Positions 50,573 through 57,611 of a stretch of DNA of 64,000 bases are shown piece after piece. Source of the stretch: Clostridia bacterium (lineage in GTDB: Bacteria; Bacillota; Clostridia; Christensenellales; Aristaeellaceae); NCBI GenBank assembly GCA_017547805.1, contig JAFYOR010000075.1, positions 1 to 64,000 of the forward strand. The letters are read 5' to 3'. The position numbers were made by a program, and so were the translations under genes. Every line of letters begins with the position of its first letter. Within the stretch, counting starts at the first letter, position 1. Under the pieces are notes generated by a model. The model was given only the letters and a program-made list of their open reading frames with translations. It made no database searches and had not been told where the DNA came from.

Positions 50573-50601
50573 TTGATTCGCGGCGCACATCGGGCTATAA
50601 T
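50573..50601 (+). promoter_or_regulatory. Sigma-A promoter of nrdR
   Basis: TTGATT (50573-50578) and TATAAT (50596-50601), spacer 17, about 72 bases before the start codon. Confidence 0.7.
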
Positions 50602-50673
50602 ACCAACAGGAGCAACGCGCCGGCGCAGCGCCGGCATGCCATGCTGACGAATACAGGAATTGAGGATAATCAA

Positions 50674-51141
50674 ATGAAATGCATTTACTGCAGCTGCACC
50701 GAGAGCCGCGTGATCGATTCCCGTCCTACGGAGGACGGCGCCATCCGCCGCCGCCGCGAATGCGAGGGCTGCCAGAAGCGTTTTACAACATATGAGAAGA
50801 TTGAAATGCTGCCGGTGTTTGTCGTCAAGAAGGATAAGCGCCGCGAGGCGTTTGACGCGGCGAAGGTGCGCGGCGGCATCATGAAGGCGTGCGAAAAGCG
50901 CCCGGTTTCTCTGGGGGATATTGAAGCGCTTGTCGCGCATATCGAAACGAGCGTCTGCCGCCAGCCGGAGCAGGAGATCACAAGCGAAAAGATCGGCGAG
51001 ATGATCATGGACGGACTCAAGGCGCTTGACGAGGTGGCGTATATCCGCTTCGCCTCGGTCTATCGCCAGTTCAAGGACGTCCAGTCCTTCATGGAAGAGC
51101 TGCAGCAGCTGCTGGATACCCAGAAAAAGAACGACGAATAA
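50674..51141 (+). CDS. nrdR: Transcriptional repressor NrdR
   Basis: 155 residues, the family length. Zinc ribbon with Cys pairs at 3/6 and 30/33 (MKCIYC, ECEGC), the SRPTEDGAIRRRRE basic motif, then the ATP-cone domain (VFVVKKDKRREAFD onward). It senses dATP/ATP and represses ribonucleotide reductase genes. Reading frames starting further upstream lack a ribosome site. Confidence 0.97.
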   Translation: MKCIYCSCTESRVIDSRPTEDGAIRRRRECEGCQKRFTTYEKIEMLPVFVVKKDKRREAFDAAKVRGGIMKACEKRPVSLGDIEALVAHIETSVCRQPEQEITSEKIGEMIMDGLKALDEVAYIRFASVYRQFKDVQSFMEELQQLLDTQKKNDE

Positions 51142-51205
51142 ATCCGCATAAAGGCGGGCGCTTCTGTCCATGCTGAAAGGAGAAATCCTTTCAGGAGGCA
51201 TGGGC

Positions 51206-52429
51206 ATGAATGAGCAGACAAGGCGCGCGGCGGGCATTGTTCTCAGTGCGCTGATCGCGGCAGCCAATTATTCCCCATGGATACGCGCGGCGGTGAATCT
51301 TCCCGACGCGCTTGTTTTGTCCTGCGGGCAGACGATTTCCCTTGAAACCGGGTTGCCCATGCGCGCGCGGGTGACCGGCGGCGCCGTGCAGGCGCTGGCG
51401 GACGGTGCGCAGCGGCTGGATGCCATCAGCATGAGCGCTGTTGACGGCGGCGAGGCGAGCGTGACCTTTTCGCTCCTCGGGCTGATTCCCGTGCATGAAA
51501 CGAAGGTCAGCGTGCTGGAGGAAAAAACGCTGATTCCCGGCGGACAGGCGGTCGGTGTCGCGCTGCATACGGACGGCGTGCTCGTCGTCGGCGGGGAAGA
51601 AAAGAAAAAAAGCCCGCTCAGGCAGGGTGATGTGATCATGAGCGTGCAGGGCGAGCGAGTGCGAAGCGCGAAGGAGCTCAGCGAACGCATCACCGCTGCG
51701 GACAGCGATGTGGTGACGCTCGGCGTGCTGCGCGGGGAAACGGAGCTGTCCATTCAGGCATCCACCCCGCCTGACGGAAGCGACGGCAAGCGGCGGCTTG
51801 GCGTCTGGGTGCGCGACAGCACCGCGGGCGTGGGCACGCTCTCTTACATCGATCCGCAGACGAACGCATACGGCGCGCTCGGTCATGCCATCGTCGACGG
51901 GGACACGGGAAGCCTTTTATCGATCACAGACGGCGCGATCATGCAGGCGCGGATTGTCGGCGTGACAAAGGGCGAAGCGGGACGGGCGGGCGAGCTGCGC
52001 GGCAGCTTCCTGAGCGAGAATATTCAGATCGGCTCGCTTGAAACGAACACGAACAGCGGCGTATACGGCAGCATCAGCGCGCTGCCCGCAAGCCTTGTCT
52101 ATCCCGAAGGGCTGCCGATTGCCACCGGCAGCGCGGTGAAGGAAGGACCGGCGACGATCATTTCCACCGTGGATACAGGCGGACCGAGGGAATACGAAAT
52201 TGAGATCGTCCGCTGCTACGCGCAGGCGCAGGACGGGCAGAAGGATATGCTCATCCGCGTGACGGACGAGGCGCTGATTGAAAAGACCGGCGGCATCGTG
52301 CAGGGGATGTCAGGTTCGCCGATCATTCAGGATGGGAAACTGGTTGGTGCGGTGACGCATGTGCTGGTCAATGATCCGACACGGGGATACGGAATTTTTA
52401 TCGAGAATATGCTGGATGCGGCGGGATAA
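51206..52429 (+). CDS. spoIVB: SpoIVB serine peptidase
   Basis: 407 residues from ATG 51206, eight bases after AGGAGG (an ATG at 51200 is too close). A membrane helix precedes a PDZ domain (about 105-190, PLRQGDVIMSVQGERV) and the SA-clan peptidase domain with His227 in GALGHAIVDGD and Ser369 in [12 protein letters not shown]. Made in the forespore, it cleaves SpoIVFA to activate sigma-K processing. Its last 120 bases, from the Ser369 codon to the stop, are repeated three times downstream, each copy differing mostly at silent sites, so the 3' end seems to be a recombination target. Confidence 0.96.
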   Translation: MNEQTRRAAGIVLSALIAAANYSPWIRAAVNLPDALVLSCGQTISLETGLPMRARVTGGAVQALADGAQRLDAISMSAVDGGEASVTFSLLGLIPVHETKVSVLEEKTLIPGGQAVGVALHTDGVLVVGGEEKKKSPLRQGDVIMSVQGERVRSAKELSERITAADSDVVTLGVLRGETELSIQASTPPDGSDGKRRLGVWVRDSTAGVGTLSYIDPQTNAYGALGHAIVDGDTGSLLSITDGAIMQARIVGVTKGEAGRAGELRGSFLSENIQIGSLETNTNSGVYGSISALPASLVYPEGLPIATGSAVKEGPATIISTVDTGGPREYEIEIVRCYAQAQDGQKDMLIRVTDEALIEKTGGIVQGMSGSPIIQDGKLVGAVTHVLVNDPTRGYGIFIENMLDAAG

Positions 52430-52436
52430 ATGATTT

Positions 52437-52462
52437 GGCAGGGGGGGTGCCCCTGCCTTTTT
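52437..52462 (+). terminator. Terminator of spoIVB
   Basis: Stem GGCAGGGG / CCCCTGCC followed by TTTTTGG, seven bases after the stop codon. Confidence 0.88.
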
Positions 52463-52466
52463 GGCT

Positions 52467-52496
52467 TTGTATGTGATATAATGAATTTGGTATAAT
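52467..52496 (+). promoter_or_regulatory. Promoter of the cassette A gene
   Basis: TTGTAT (52467-52472) and TATAAT (52491-52496), spacer 18, just before AGGAGGG and the ATG. A second TATAAT at 52477 is an alternative. Confidence 0.5.
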
Positions 52497-52512
52497 AATA
52501 GGAGGGCTGTGT

Positions 52513-52764
52513 ATGAAAACTTATAAAGAACGCATGACCGAATGTATCGATTACTTATTATCTATCCGTTTTCCCTGCAATGATTGGAAAGAAGATAAAG
52601 CCTATTTTGACCAATTGGAAGAAGAGTTCTCTGAGTTTCCTGCGGATGAAGAAACAAAAGTATTGCATGAACAATTAATGACCCTGATTCAAGAAAAACG
52701 GGCTTCAAGCCTAAATTGCAACAAGACTACAGAAGAATTGTTTGCAGGGTGGAACGATGAATAA
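52513..52764 (+). CDS. 83-residue protein of unknown function (cassette A cargo)
   Basis: 83 residues, acidic and helical, starting MKTYKERMTECIDYLLSIRF with AGGAGGG upstream. No domain recognised. Clearly AT-richer than spoIVB and with different codon use, so it looks acquired. It lies between the spoIVB terminator and the first core repeat. It has its own promoter and could be an immunity-type or accessory protein, but nothing in the sequence decides. Confidence 0.72.
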   Translation: MKTYKERMTECIDYLLSIRFPCNDWKEDKAYFDQLEEEFSEFPADEETKVLHEQLMTLIQEKRASSLNCNKTTEELFAGWNDE

Positions 52765-52767
52765 CTG

Positions 52768-52792
52768 TTGTCCCTAATGACAATCACTCGTG
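52768..52792 (+). repeat. Cassette core site, copy 1
   Basis: TTGTCCCTAATGACAA (5-base inverted repeat TTGTC/GACAA around six bases) followed by TCACTCGTG, directly abutting the spoIVB-end copy at 52793. The same 25 bases recur at 53652, and a variant at 54642. Confidence 0.85.
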
Positions 52793-52912
52793 AGCGGAAG
52801 CCCCATCATTCAGGATGGAAAGCTGGTCGGCGCGGTGACGCATGTGTTGGTGAACGATCCGACGCGTGGTTATGGTATCTTTATTGAGAATATGTTAGAA
52901 GCAGCAGAGTGA
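52793..52912 (+). pseudogene. spoIVB 3'-end copy 1
   Basis: 120 bases, exactly the length of the spoIVB end from Ser369 to stop. In frame it still reads [20 protein letters not shown] and continues [19 protein letters not shown] to TGA. Against spoIVB it differs mainly at third codon positions, with only two amino acid changes at the very end. It has no start codon of its own. Such silent divergence indicates origin from another strain's functional spoIVB rather than recent local duplication. Confidence 0.92.
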
Positions 52913-52922
52913 TACTTTTGAT

Positions 52923-52946
52923 AGGGGTGAAAAGCCCCTCGCATTT
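52923..52946 (+). terminator. Hairpin after spoIVB-end copy 1
   Basis: Stem AGGGG / CCCCT followed by CGCATTTTA; same position relative to the stop as the true spoIVB terminator but weaker. Confidence 0.5.
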
Positions 52947-53002
52947 TACGGTTGCTGGTGATACAATTAGTTCGATAAATAAGAATTTTGCAGGAGAGAT
53001 AA

Positions 53003-53548
53003 ATGAAAATGGGAAGAATTGTTGTAATTACTGGTTCGCCTGGAACGGGGAAAACAACTGCATCATCTATTCTGGCTAAAGAATCAGATTTGGAAAAATC
53101 TGTGTGCATGCATACAGACGATTTCTATCATTATTTGTGCAAAGGTGCAATTCCGCCTTATTTGCCAGAATCAAATGAACAGAACTTAATCGTGATTGAA
53201 GCGTTTTTTGAAGCGGCAAAAAGATATGCACGAGGTGGATATGATGTAATTGTAGATGGGATAATAGGACCATGGTTTTTAGAACCCTGGCAAAATATTG
53301 TTCATGAGAATTATGAAGTGCATTATATTGTCTTGTGGGCAACAAAAGAAGAAACCATGAAAAGAGCTGTTCAACGTTTGAAGTTGGATAGAAAAACCAA
53401 CACTGAATTGGTAGAAACAATGTGGGAACAATTCTCTGATCTGGGAATATATGAGCGCAATGTTATAGATACAACCATGCATTCTGTTGAAGGTACTGTT
53501 TCAGCAATTAAAGAAAGAATAGCCAGCGGAAAAGCATTATTGCTATAA
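53003..53548 (+). CDS. P-loop kinase/phosphotransferase-like protein (cassette B cargo)
   Basis: 181 residues, start set by CAGGAGAGATAA. Walker A GSPGTGKT at 11-18, a likely catalytic Asp pair in MHTDDFYHY and DVIVDGIIGPWF, and an LID-type region with AVQRLKLDRKTN. The size and order resemble small nucleoside/antibiotic kinases of the chloramphenicol-phosphotransferase or AAA_33 group. The substrate is unknown. AT-rich compared with spoIVB, consistent with transfer. Confidence 0.85.
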   Translation: MKMGRIVVITGSPGTGKTTASSILAKESDLEKSVCMHTDDFYHYLCKGAIPPYLPESNEQNLIVIEAFFEAAKRYARGGYDVIVDGIIGPWFLEPWQNIVHENYEVHYIVLWATKEETMKRAVQRLKLDRKTNTELVETMWEQFSDLGIYERNVIDTTMHSVEGTVSAIKERIASGKALLL

Positions 53549-53651
53549 AAAATCTATTGTTCAACAAATTCAGATTTATTGAATTGAATAAGAACAATAC
53601 ATAAGTAGCCGTGCATTTGAAAGTGCATGGTTGTTTTGCACCTAAAAAATG
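53549..53651 (+). other. Short gap before core copy 2
   Basis: About 100 AT-rich bases with a possible hairpin GTGCATTTGAAAGTGCAT-GGTTGTTTTG; nothing else recognised. Confidence 0.35.
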
Positions 53652-53676
53652 TTGTCCCTAATGACAATCACTCGTG
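53652..53676 (+). repeat. Cassette core site, copy 2
   Basis: Identical over 25 bases to the core at 52768 (TTGTCCCTAATGACAA then TCACTCGTG) and again directly abutting a spoIVB-end copy. Confidence 0.85.
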
Positions 53677-53796
53677 AGCGGCAGCCCGATTATTCAGGAC
53701 GGCAAACTGATTGGCGCGGTGACCCATGTTCTTGTAAATGCCCCCACACGGGGATACAGGATTTTTATTGAGAACATGCTGGAGGCGGCGGGATAG
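53677..53796 (+). pseudogene. spoIVB 3'-end copy 2
   Basis: 120 bases ending in TAG. In frame it reads [20 protein letters not shown] and then [19 protein letters not shown], with Asp to Ala and Gly to Arg changes at otherwise conserved positions. Many silent differences from both spoIVB and copy 1. No start codon. Confidence 0.9.
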
Positions 53797-53798
53797 AT

Positions 53799-53900
53799 GC
53801 CCTCTCAGTCAGCTCCGCTGACAGCTCCCCCAGAGGGGGAGCCAAGGCTTGCCTCTCCCTTTGGGAGAGGTGGCACGGCGTAAGCCGTGACGGAGAGGGC
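53799..53900. repeat. MITE-like palindromic repeat
   Basis: 102 bases bounded by 13-base terminal inverted repeats GCCCTCTCAGTCA / TGACGGAGAGGGC (one mismatch), with internal palindromes CTCCCCCAGAGGGGGAG, CTCCCTTTGGGAG and CACGGCGTAAGCCGTG. It lies two bases after the stop of spoIVB-end copy 2 and interrupts the usual stop-terminator spacing. A partial relative is at 8942-8985. Confidence 0.85.
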
Positions 53901-53921
53901 AACAGATAGGAATGCATGATT

Positions 53922-53952
53922 TGACAGGGGAAGAAAGCCCCTGTCATTTTTT
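53922..53952 (+). terminator. Terminator after spoIVB-end copy 2
   Basis: Stem TGACAGGGG / CCCCTGTCA with a 7-base loop followed by TTTTTTC; displaced from the stop codon by the MITE-like insertion. Confidence 0.9.
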
Positions 53953-54000
53953 CTTGTGAGATGCTATAATCAATATACTATTGCACAGGGAGGACATGAT

Positions 54001-54621
54001 ATGCATTATTTCGTCTTGGATGGTGAGAAATTGCTTTGCCATACTGTCAGCGCACTGCCTGTCGAACTGGAAATGATGTTTCAGTTGCTTCGTATGAAAT
54101 ACACAATCAGCTACTATGTTTCGCAATGGGAGGATGAGAGCACCGCTCCCGGGCAAGGTCTTGATTACAATAATTCTTATGGATATAACAGGGAACCCCT
54201 CCGAAGTGAACTTGTATTGCAAAATGGTTCGCTTTTGGGATTCTATGTTGGCAATGATTTTCAGAATCCCAGTCCACAGCACATTCTGAGTGTATCCAAT
54301 CCCTTCATCTGTATTGAAGATAAGAATCGTTTAGCCTGTTATCAGCGCTGGGAACTGATTGTCGAACCGAATCCCTCTCCCTCGGAATACGTTTTTCTTT
54401 CCCGTGTTTGCCGACAGGATGAAAACCATCAATTCTCTATAGATGAGTTCCCTGCGGAAATCGTTGAATCCATAAGTGACTCGTTCTTTCTTGAAGATAA
54501 CCGCGGACGGTTCACAGGGGTATTTTGTTTAACGCTGAAATTGAATCGCACCGCGATAAATGCTCCGGATGATGTTTTGGATAAACTGGCCGTATATCAT
54601 CCGATTTTGGTGAGAAGATGA
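54001..54621 (+). CDS. 206-residue protein of unknown function (cassette C cargo)
   Basis: ATG 54001 follows AGGGAGGACATGAT; an in-frame start at 53956 lacks a ribosome site. Soluble, no signal peptide, rich in Tyr, Asn and Ser (LDYNNSYGYNREPL), with LRSELVLQNGSLLGFYVGND in the middle. No domain recognised. TATAAT at 53966 is a likely -10 element. AT-rich relative to the chromosome. Confidence 0.72.
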   Translation: MHYFVLDGEKLLCHTVSALPVELEMMFQLLRMKYTISYYVSQWEDESTAPGQGLDYNNSYGYNREPLRSELVLQNGSLLGFYVGNDFQNPSPQHILSVSNPFICIEDKNRLACYQRWELIVEPNPSPSEYVFLSRVCRQDENHQFSIDEFPAEIVESISDSFFLEDNRGRFTGVFCLTLKLNRTAINAPDDVLDKLAVYHPILVRR

Positions 54622-54641
54622 ATGCCTGATAGTCTCATGTG

Positions 54642-54666
54642 TTGTTGATAATGACAATCACTCGTG
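54642..54666 (+). repeat. Cassette core site, copy 3 (diverged)
   Basis: TTGTTGATAATGACAA followed by TCACTCGTG. The right arm GACAA and the flank are conserved; the left arm has one change and the central bases differ from copies 1 and 2. Confidence 0.78.
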
Positions 54667-54785
54667 TCTGGTTCTGGAGCATTGCAGGACGGGAAGCTGG
54701 TAGGTGCCGTGACGCATGTGCTGGCGAATGATACGATGCGGGGTGCAGAATTATCATAGAGAATATACCGGATGTGTCGGAATAA
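54667..54785 (+). pseudogene. spoIVB 3'-end copy 3 (decayed)
   Basis: 119 bases. It reads [20 protein letters not shown] and NDTMRG, then a one-base deletion shifts the frame to an early TAG; the original end (GAGAATAT..GGATGTGTCGGAATAA) is still alignable. The most decayed copy and the farthest from spoIVB. Confidence 0.88.
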
Positions 54786-54792
54786 AACTACG

Positions 54793-54820
54793 GCAGAGGC
54801 GGTTTGCCTCTGTCTTTTTT
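54793..54820 (+). terminator. Terminator after spoIVB-end copy 3
   Basis: Stem GCAGAGGC / GCCTCTGT followed by CTTTTTTC, at the usual distance from the ancestral stop codon. Confidence 0.82.
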
Positions 54821-54933
54821 CTGCTGTTTTTGATAAAATAAACTGTACAAAGGTTTTGAATACAAATGCGGATTCGCTGGGCATTACGGATGCTTCTGTG
54901 CGATATCAGCAACAACACAAGCGAGGTCAGAAA

Positions 54934-55809
54934 ATGGACGCAGTCAGTCAGGTGGGCTTGATCGAAAGCTTCAGGGACGCGCAGATTCAGATCAGAAGCG
55001 ATGCGTACCTGAGGGAAAAAACCAGGCACATGCAGGCCGGAACCCGGCTGTATCTGGATCAATATGTCGCCGTGGCGGCGAAAAGAAAAGCGGAAACGCC
55101 CAGCGTCTCTGTTGTTGGGGACACCACGTTTTCCTGCGCCGGAAAATGGATCCGGGCGGGAGAAAAGACGGCCGTGCTGAACTTTGCGAATGCCTGCATT
55201 CCGGGCGGCGGTGTGAAAAACGGCGCCATGGCGCAGGAAGAATGCCTCTGCCGCAGCAGCAATCTCTACGAAAGTCTGACGCTGCCGTACATCGTTCGCC
55301 ATTACTACAAGTGGAACCAGAGGAACACCGGCGACATGGGATCGGATCTGATCATCTATTCGCCGGATGTCACGGTGTTCAGGACGGATGATATCTATCC
55401 GGCGACGCTGCCCAAAGCGCAGTGGTTTGATGTGGACGTCATCACCTGCGCCGCGCCGTATGTCGATGAGCAGAAGAAAAAGCCTGTCAGCGCGGACAAA
55501 CTCAGGCAGGTGCTGGAGGACAGAATCCGCAATATCCTGGAGGTTGCCGCTGCCAATGATGTGGATCATCTGATTCTTGGCGCATTTGGCTGCGGGGCGT
55601 TTCATAATCCGCCGGAGATGGTTGCGGGCGTGTTCAAGTCGCTGCTGATTGACGATGGGTATGCTTTGCTTTTTCAGAGCGTCGTCTTTGCCATTAAAAA
55701 GGACGATGCGCCGCGCGGGAATCTCAGTGTGTTCCGCAGCGTGTTTTCTCATGAGCGTGCGGACGAAAAAAAGAAAATGCGGTGTGATGCGTGTACCATG
55801 AAAGCATGA
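54934..55809 (+). CDS. TIGR02452 family macrodomain-like (PARG-type) protein
   Basis: 291 residues, start set by GAGGTCAGAAA. The poly(ADP-ribose) glycohydrolase-type signature GGGVKNGAMAQEE spans 91-103 with adjacent Glu pair, preceded by VLNFANACIP, and LILGAFGCGAFHNPP closes the ligand pocket. Bacterial members remove or bind ADP-ribose; target unknown. It follows spoIVB-end copy 3, so it may be the cargo of an older cassette. Its stop overlaps the next start (ATGA). Confidence 0.88.
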   Translation: MDAVSQVGLIESFRDAQIQIRSDAYLREKTRHMQAGTRLYLDQYVAVAAKRKAETPSVSVVGDTTFSCAGKWIRAGEKTAVLNFANACIPGGGVKNGAMAQEECLCRSSNLYESLTLPYIVRHYYKWNQRNTGDMGSDLIIYSPDVTVFRTDDIYPATLPKAQWFDVDVITCAAPYVDEQKKKPVSADKLRQVLEDRIRNILEVAAANDVDHLILGAFGCGAFHNPPEMVAGVFKSLLIDDGYALLFQSVVFAIKKDDAPRGNLSVFRSVFSHERADEKKKMRCDACTMKA

Positions 55810-56182
55810 TTGAAAAAGCATTGGCGGAAGGAGAATTGCGGCTCTGTCTCCTTGGCTATGGTGAATATTGCATTTTCCTCCGCGATTTGAAATTCGACCA
55901 CTTTACGGATTACGAGCTGCTGCTGCGGATATCTGCTGCGCCGCGCTTTGCGTGCTTACGAATGCGCAGATGGAAAAGAAAGCCGGTTTTCACTTTCCGC
56001 TGACTAAGAAGGCGGGGATGATCCGGCGTGTGATCTCGTCCATGGAAGCGCACAGGGAATCGGTCATCAAATGGATCGACGCGCTTCTTGCGGGACAGGG
56101 AAGAGCAGAAGCATATCATTCGGCGGTCTTAAGCGATGCGGCGCATTTTGTGCGCGGGGAGGATTCGGACGGTGAACGGTAA
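55806..56182 (+). pseudogene. Frameshifted small protein gene downstream of the PARG-like gene
   Basis: ATG 55806 overlaps the TGA of the preceding gene. The first frame reads IEKALAEGELRLCLLGYGEY and continues to about 55935 (DYELLLRI); a second frame then continues plausibly as CVLTNAQMEKKAGFHFPLTK to 56182. A one- or two-base indel near 55935-55950 would join them into one protein of about 124 residues. Either a pseudogene, a sequencing error or, less likely, programmed frameshifting. Function unknown. Confidence 0.55.
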
Positions 56183-56444
56183 GACACTCTTCATTACAAG
56201 ATTTCTTGATTCAGCGCATCATGCGGCGGTGTTCTTTGATTGGGACGACGACTGCTTTTATCATGTGCTGTTTGAACGCGTACAGACCGGAGGCGCGGCG
56301 GGGTATGCGCTGCGGGACAAGGGCAGACCGGTATCCATTGATACGGTCAGAAAGCTTGCGGAAGCGTCCGAGGATGGAAACGCCGGCCGGTACTGCGCGA
56401 TCACGGAAGAAAACTGGCGCGAGCTGGTGGATCAATCGCGCTGA
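56172..56444 (+). CDS. Small protein of unknown function
   Basis: 90 residues from GTG 56172, eight bases after GGGGAGGA, overlapping the end of the preceding frame by 11 bases. Reads VNGKTLFITRFLDSAHHAAV with FFDWDDDCFYHVLFE, a compact alpha/beta protein without export signal. The overlap suggests an operon from the PARG-like gene onward. Confidence 0.7.
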   Translation: MNGKTLFITRFLDSAHHAAVFFDWDDDCFYHVLFERVQTGGAAGYALRDKGRPVSIDTVRKLAEASEDGNAGRYCAITEENWRELVDQSR

Positions 56445-56488
56445 TCTGTGTACCGCACCCTACATTTGAATTCAGGAGGACGAACGAC

Positions 56489-57568
56489 ATGGCGATAAAA
56501 AACCCGGTCATCCGGTTTGCACTGCGTATTGCAGCCTGGCTGCTGATTCTGACCGGCGGTTTGTTTGGCATTTCTTCGGTCATCTGCGCTGTGGCGACGG
56601 TTGCCGGCGCGCTGGAGATTTCATCTTTCGGCGAAGGCGCTGCCGTCTTTGTGATACTTCTTGCGATGGCGGCTGCGAATATCTTCATCATGTATGGCGG
56701 AATCCGGCTGAACAGATTTGCTTGCGGAAAAAAAGCGAAAAAACAAACAGCGCAAATGAAACAGGTTGGCGCGTCCATGACTGTTATGCAGGAGAAGCCG
56801 CAGCCCACGGCGGACCAGAAAAGGCTGCAGGATATCGAGGAAAGCATATATTATCTGAAGGGCGCAATTGAGGCAAATCCCATGTTCGGCGGCGCCGGGG
56901 AATATGAAAAGCGGATCGCAAGCCTGAATGAGGAGAAGCGGAATCTGCTCAGAAAGATGGCGGGCGATCCGGCGCAGCTTACGATTCAGGATGCGGTGAA
57001 TACCTTCCTGCCGGAAGAACAGGCGCGGTTCGAAGAACAGATCGATCAGTATTCGCAGGACATTCAGCGCGGCGGGGCGATGCCCGGGGAAGAGAGCGCA
57101 TTGAACCGCGGACTGGTTTTGATCGAGGGAAGGCCGGTTCCCTTGAAAGTCATCCGGCGTCTTAAAGAGATGCGGGAGGCGTTCGTGAAGGAAGAGATAA
57201 CGTCCGGCGACGAACGGACGGATCGCGAACTGCGCCGGAAAACGGATACGGTGCTCTGGTCGGTCGGCAAGATCATCTATGATGAGCCGGACAATCCCTA
57301 TGAAACGGTGAAAGTCTATCTGGCGCTGGGCGCTGAGCACATGGCGGTCAAATCCTGCATCGCAGAGCATGGAATCGGCGGCGGACAGTCGTGGCGGGGC
57401 GTCTTTCTGGATGCAGACAATCTGCAAAAGCTCAGGAATATAGTTGGCGAGGACATTGAAGCGTTTTTGAGCGTGTATCTGCGTAAATACAGGAATATGG
57501 GACTTATCGCGTTTGAGAAGTTCCTTGATCAACACGCCATTGCGTATGAATCAAAGCACGCATTTTGA
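56489..57568 (+). CDS. Membrane protein of unknown function with large cytoplasmic domain
   Basis: 359 residues, start set by CAGGAGGACGAACGAC. Two membrane helices near the N-terminus (about 13-38 and 47-72), a basic stretch with AKKQTAQMKQ, a helical segment and a C-terminal domain with ETVKVYLALGAEHMAVKSCI and FLSVYLRKYRNMGLIAFEKFL. No family recognised. Followed after 43 bases by another uncharacterised gene, likely co-transcribed. Confidence 0.75.
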   Translation: MAIKNPVIRFALRIAAWLLILTGGLFGISSVICAVATVAGALEISSFGEGAAVFVILLAMAAANIFIMYGGIRLNRFACGKKAKKQTAQMKQVGASMTVMQEKPQPTADQKRLQDIEESIYYLKGAIEANPMFGGAGEYEKRIASLNEEKRNLLRKMAGDPAQLTIQDAVNTFLPEEQARFEEQIDQYSQDIQRGGAMPGEESALNRGLVLIEGRPVPLKVIRRLKEMREAFVKEEITSGDERTDRELRRKTDTVLWSVGKIIYDEPDNPYETVKVYLALGAEHMAVKSCIAEHGIGGGQSWRGVFLDADNLQKLRNIVGEDIEAFLSVYLRKYRNMGLIAFEKFLDQHAIAYESKHAF

Positions 57569-57611
57569 TCATGCATCACAAGAAAAACTGTGTATTGAAA
57601 GGAATGAGACG

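Larger units (their letters stand above)
52310..52792 (+). mobile_element. spoIVB-associated cassette A (proposed)
   Basis: Proposed unit from the Ser369 codon of spoIVB to the end of the core site: 120 bases of spoIVB end, terminator, promoter, 83-residue gene and core TTGTCCCTAATGACAA-TCACTCGTG. It is followed at once by the next spoIVB-end copy. Being nearest to spoIVB it should be the most recent arrival. The repeats are seen directly; mobility is inferred and no recombinase is present in the window. Confidence 0.55.
52793..53676 (+). mobile_element. spoIVB-associated cassette B (proposed)
   Basis: 884 bases: spoIVB-end copy 1, hairpin, kinase gene and the second core. Same architecture as cassette A with a different, AT-rich cargo gene. 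Confidence 0.55.
53677..54666 (+). mobile_element. spoIVB-associated cassette C (proposed)
   Basis: 990 bases: spoIVB-end copy 2, an inserted 102-base MITE-like repeat, terminator, 206-residue gene and the diverged third core. Same order of parts as cassettes A and B. Confidence 0.5.

Noticed and set aside
52310..54785. A classical integron
   Set aside because: No integron integrase and no attC-type core (GTTRRRY with matching inverse core) are seen; the repeats come from spoIVB.
52310..54785. Simple recent tandem duplication of the spoIVB end
   Set aside because: The copies differ at many silent sites while keeping the amino acids, and the intervening genes are unrelated, which a recent duplication would not produce.
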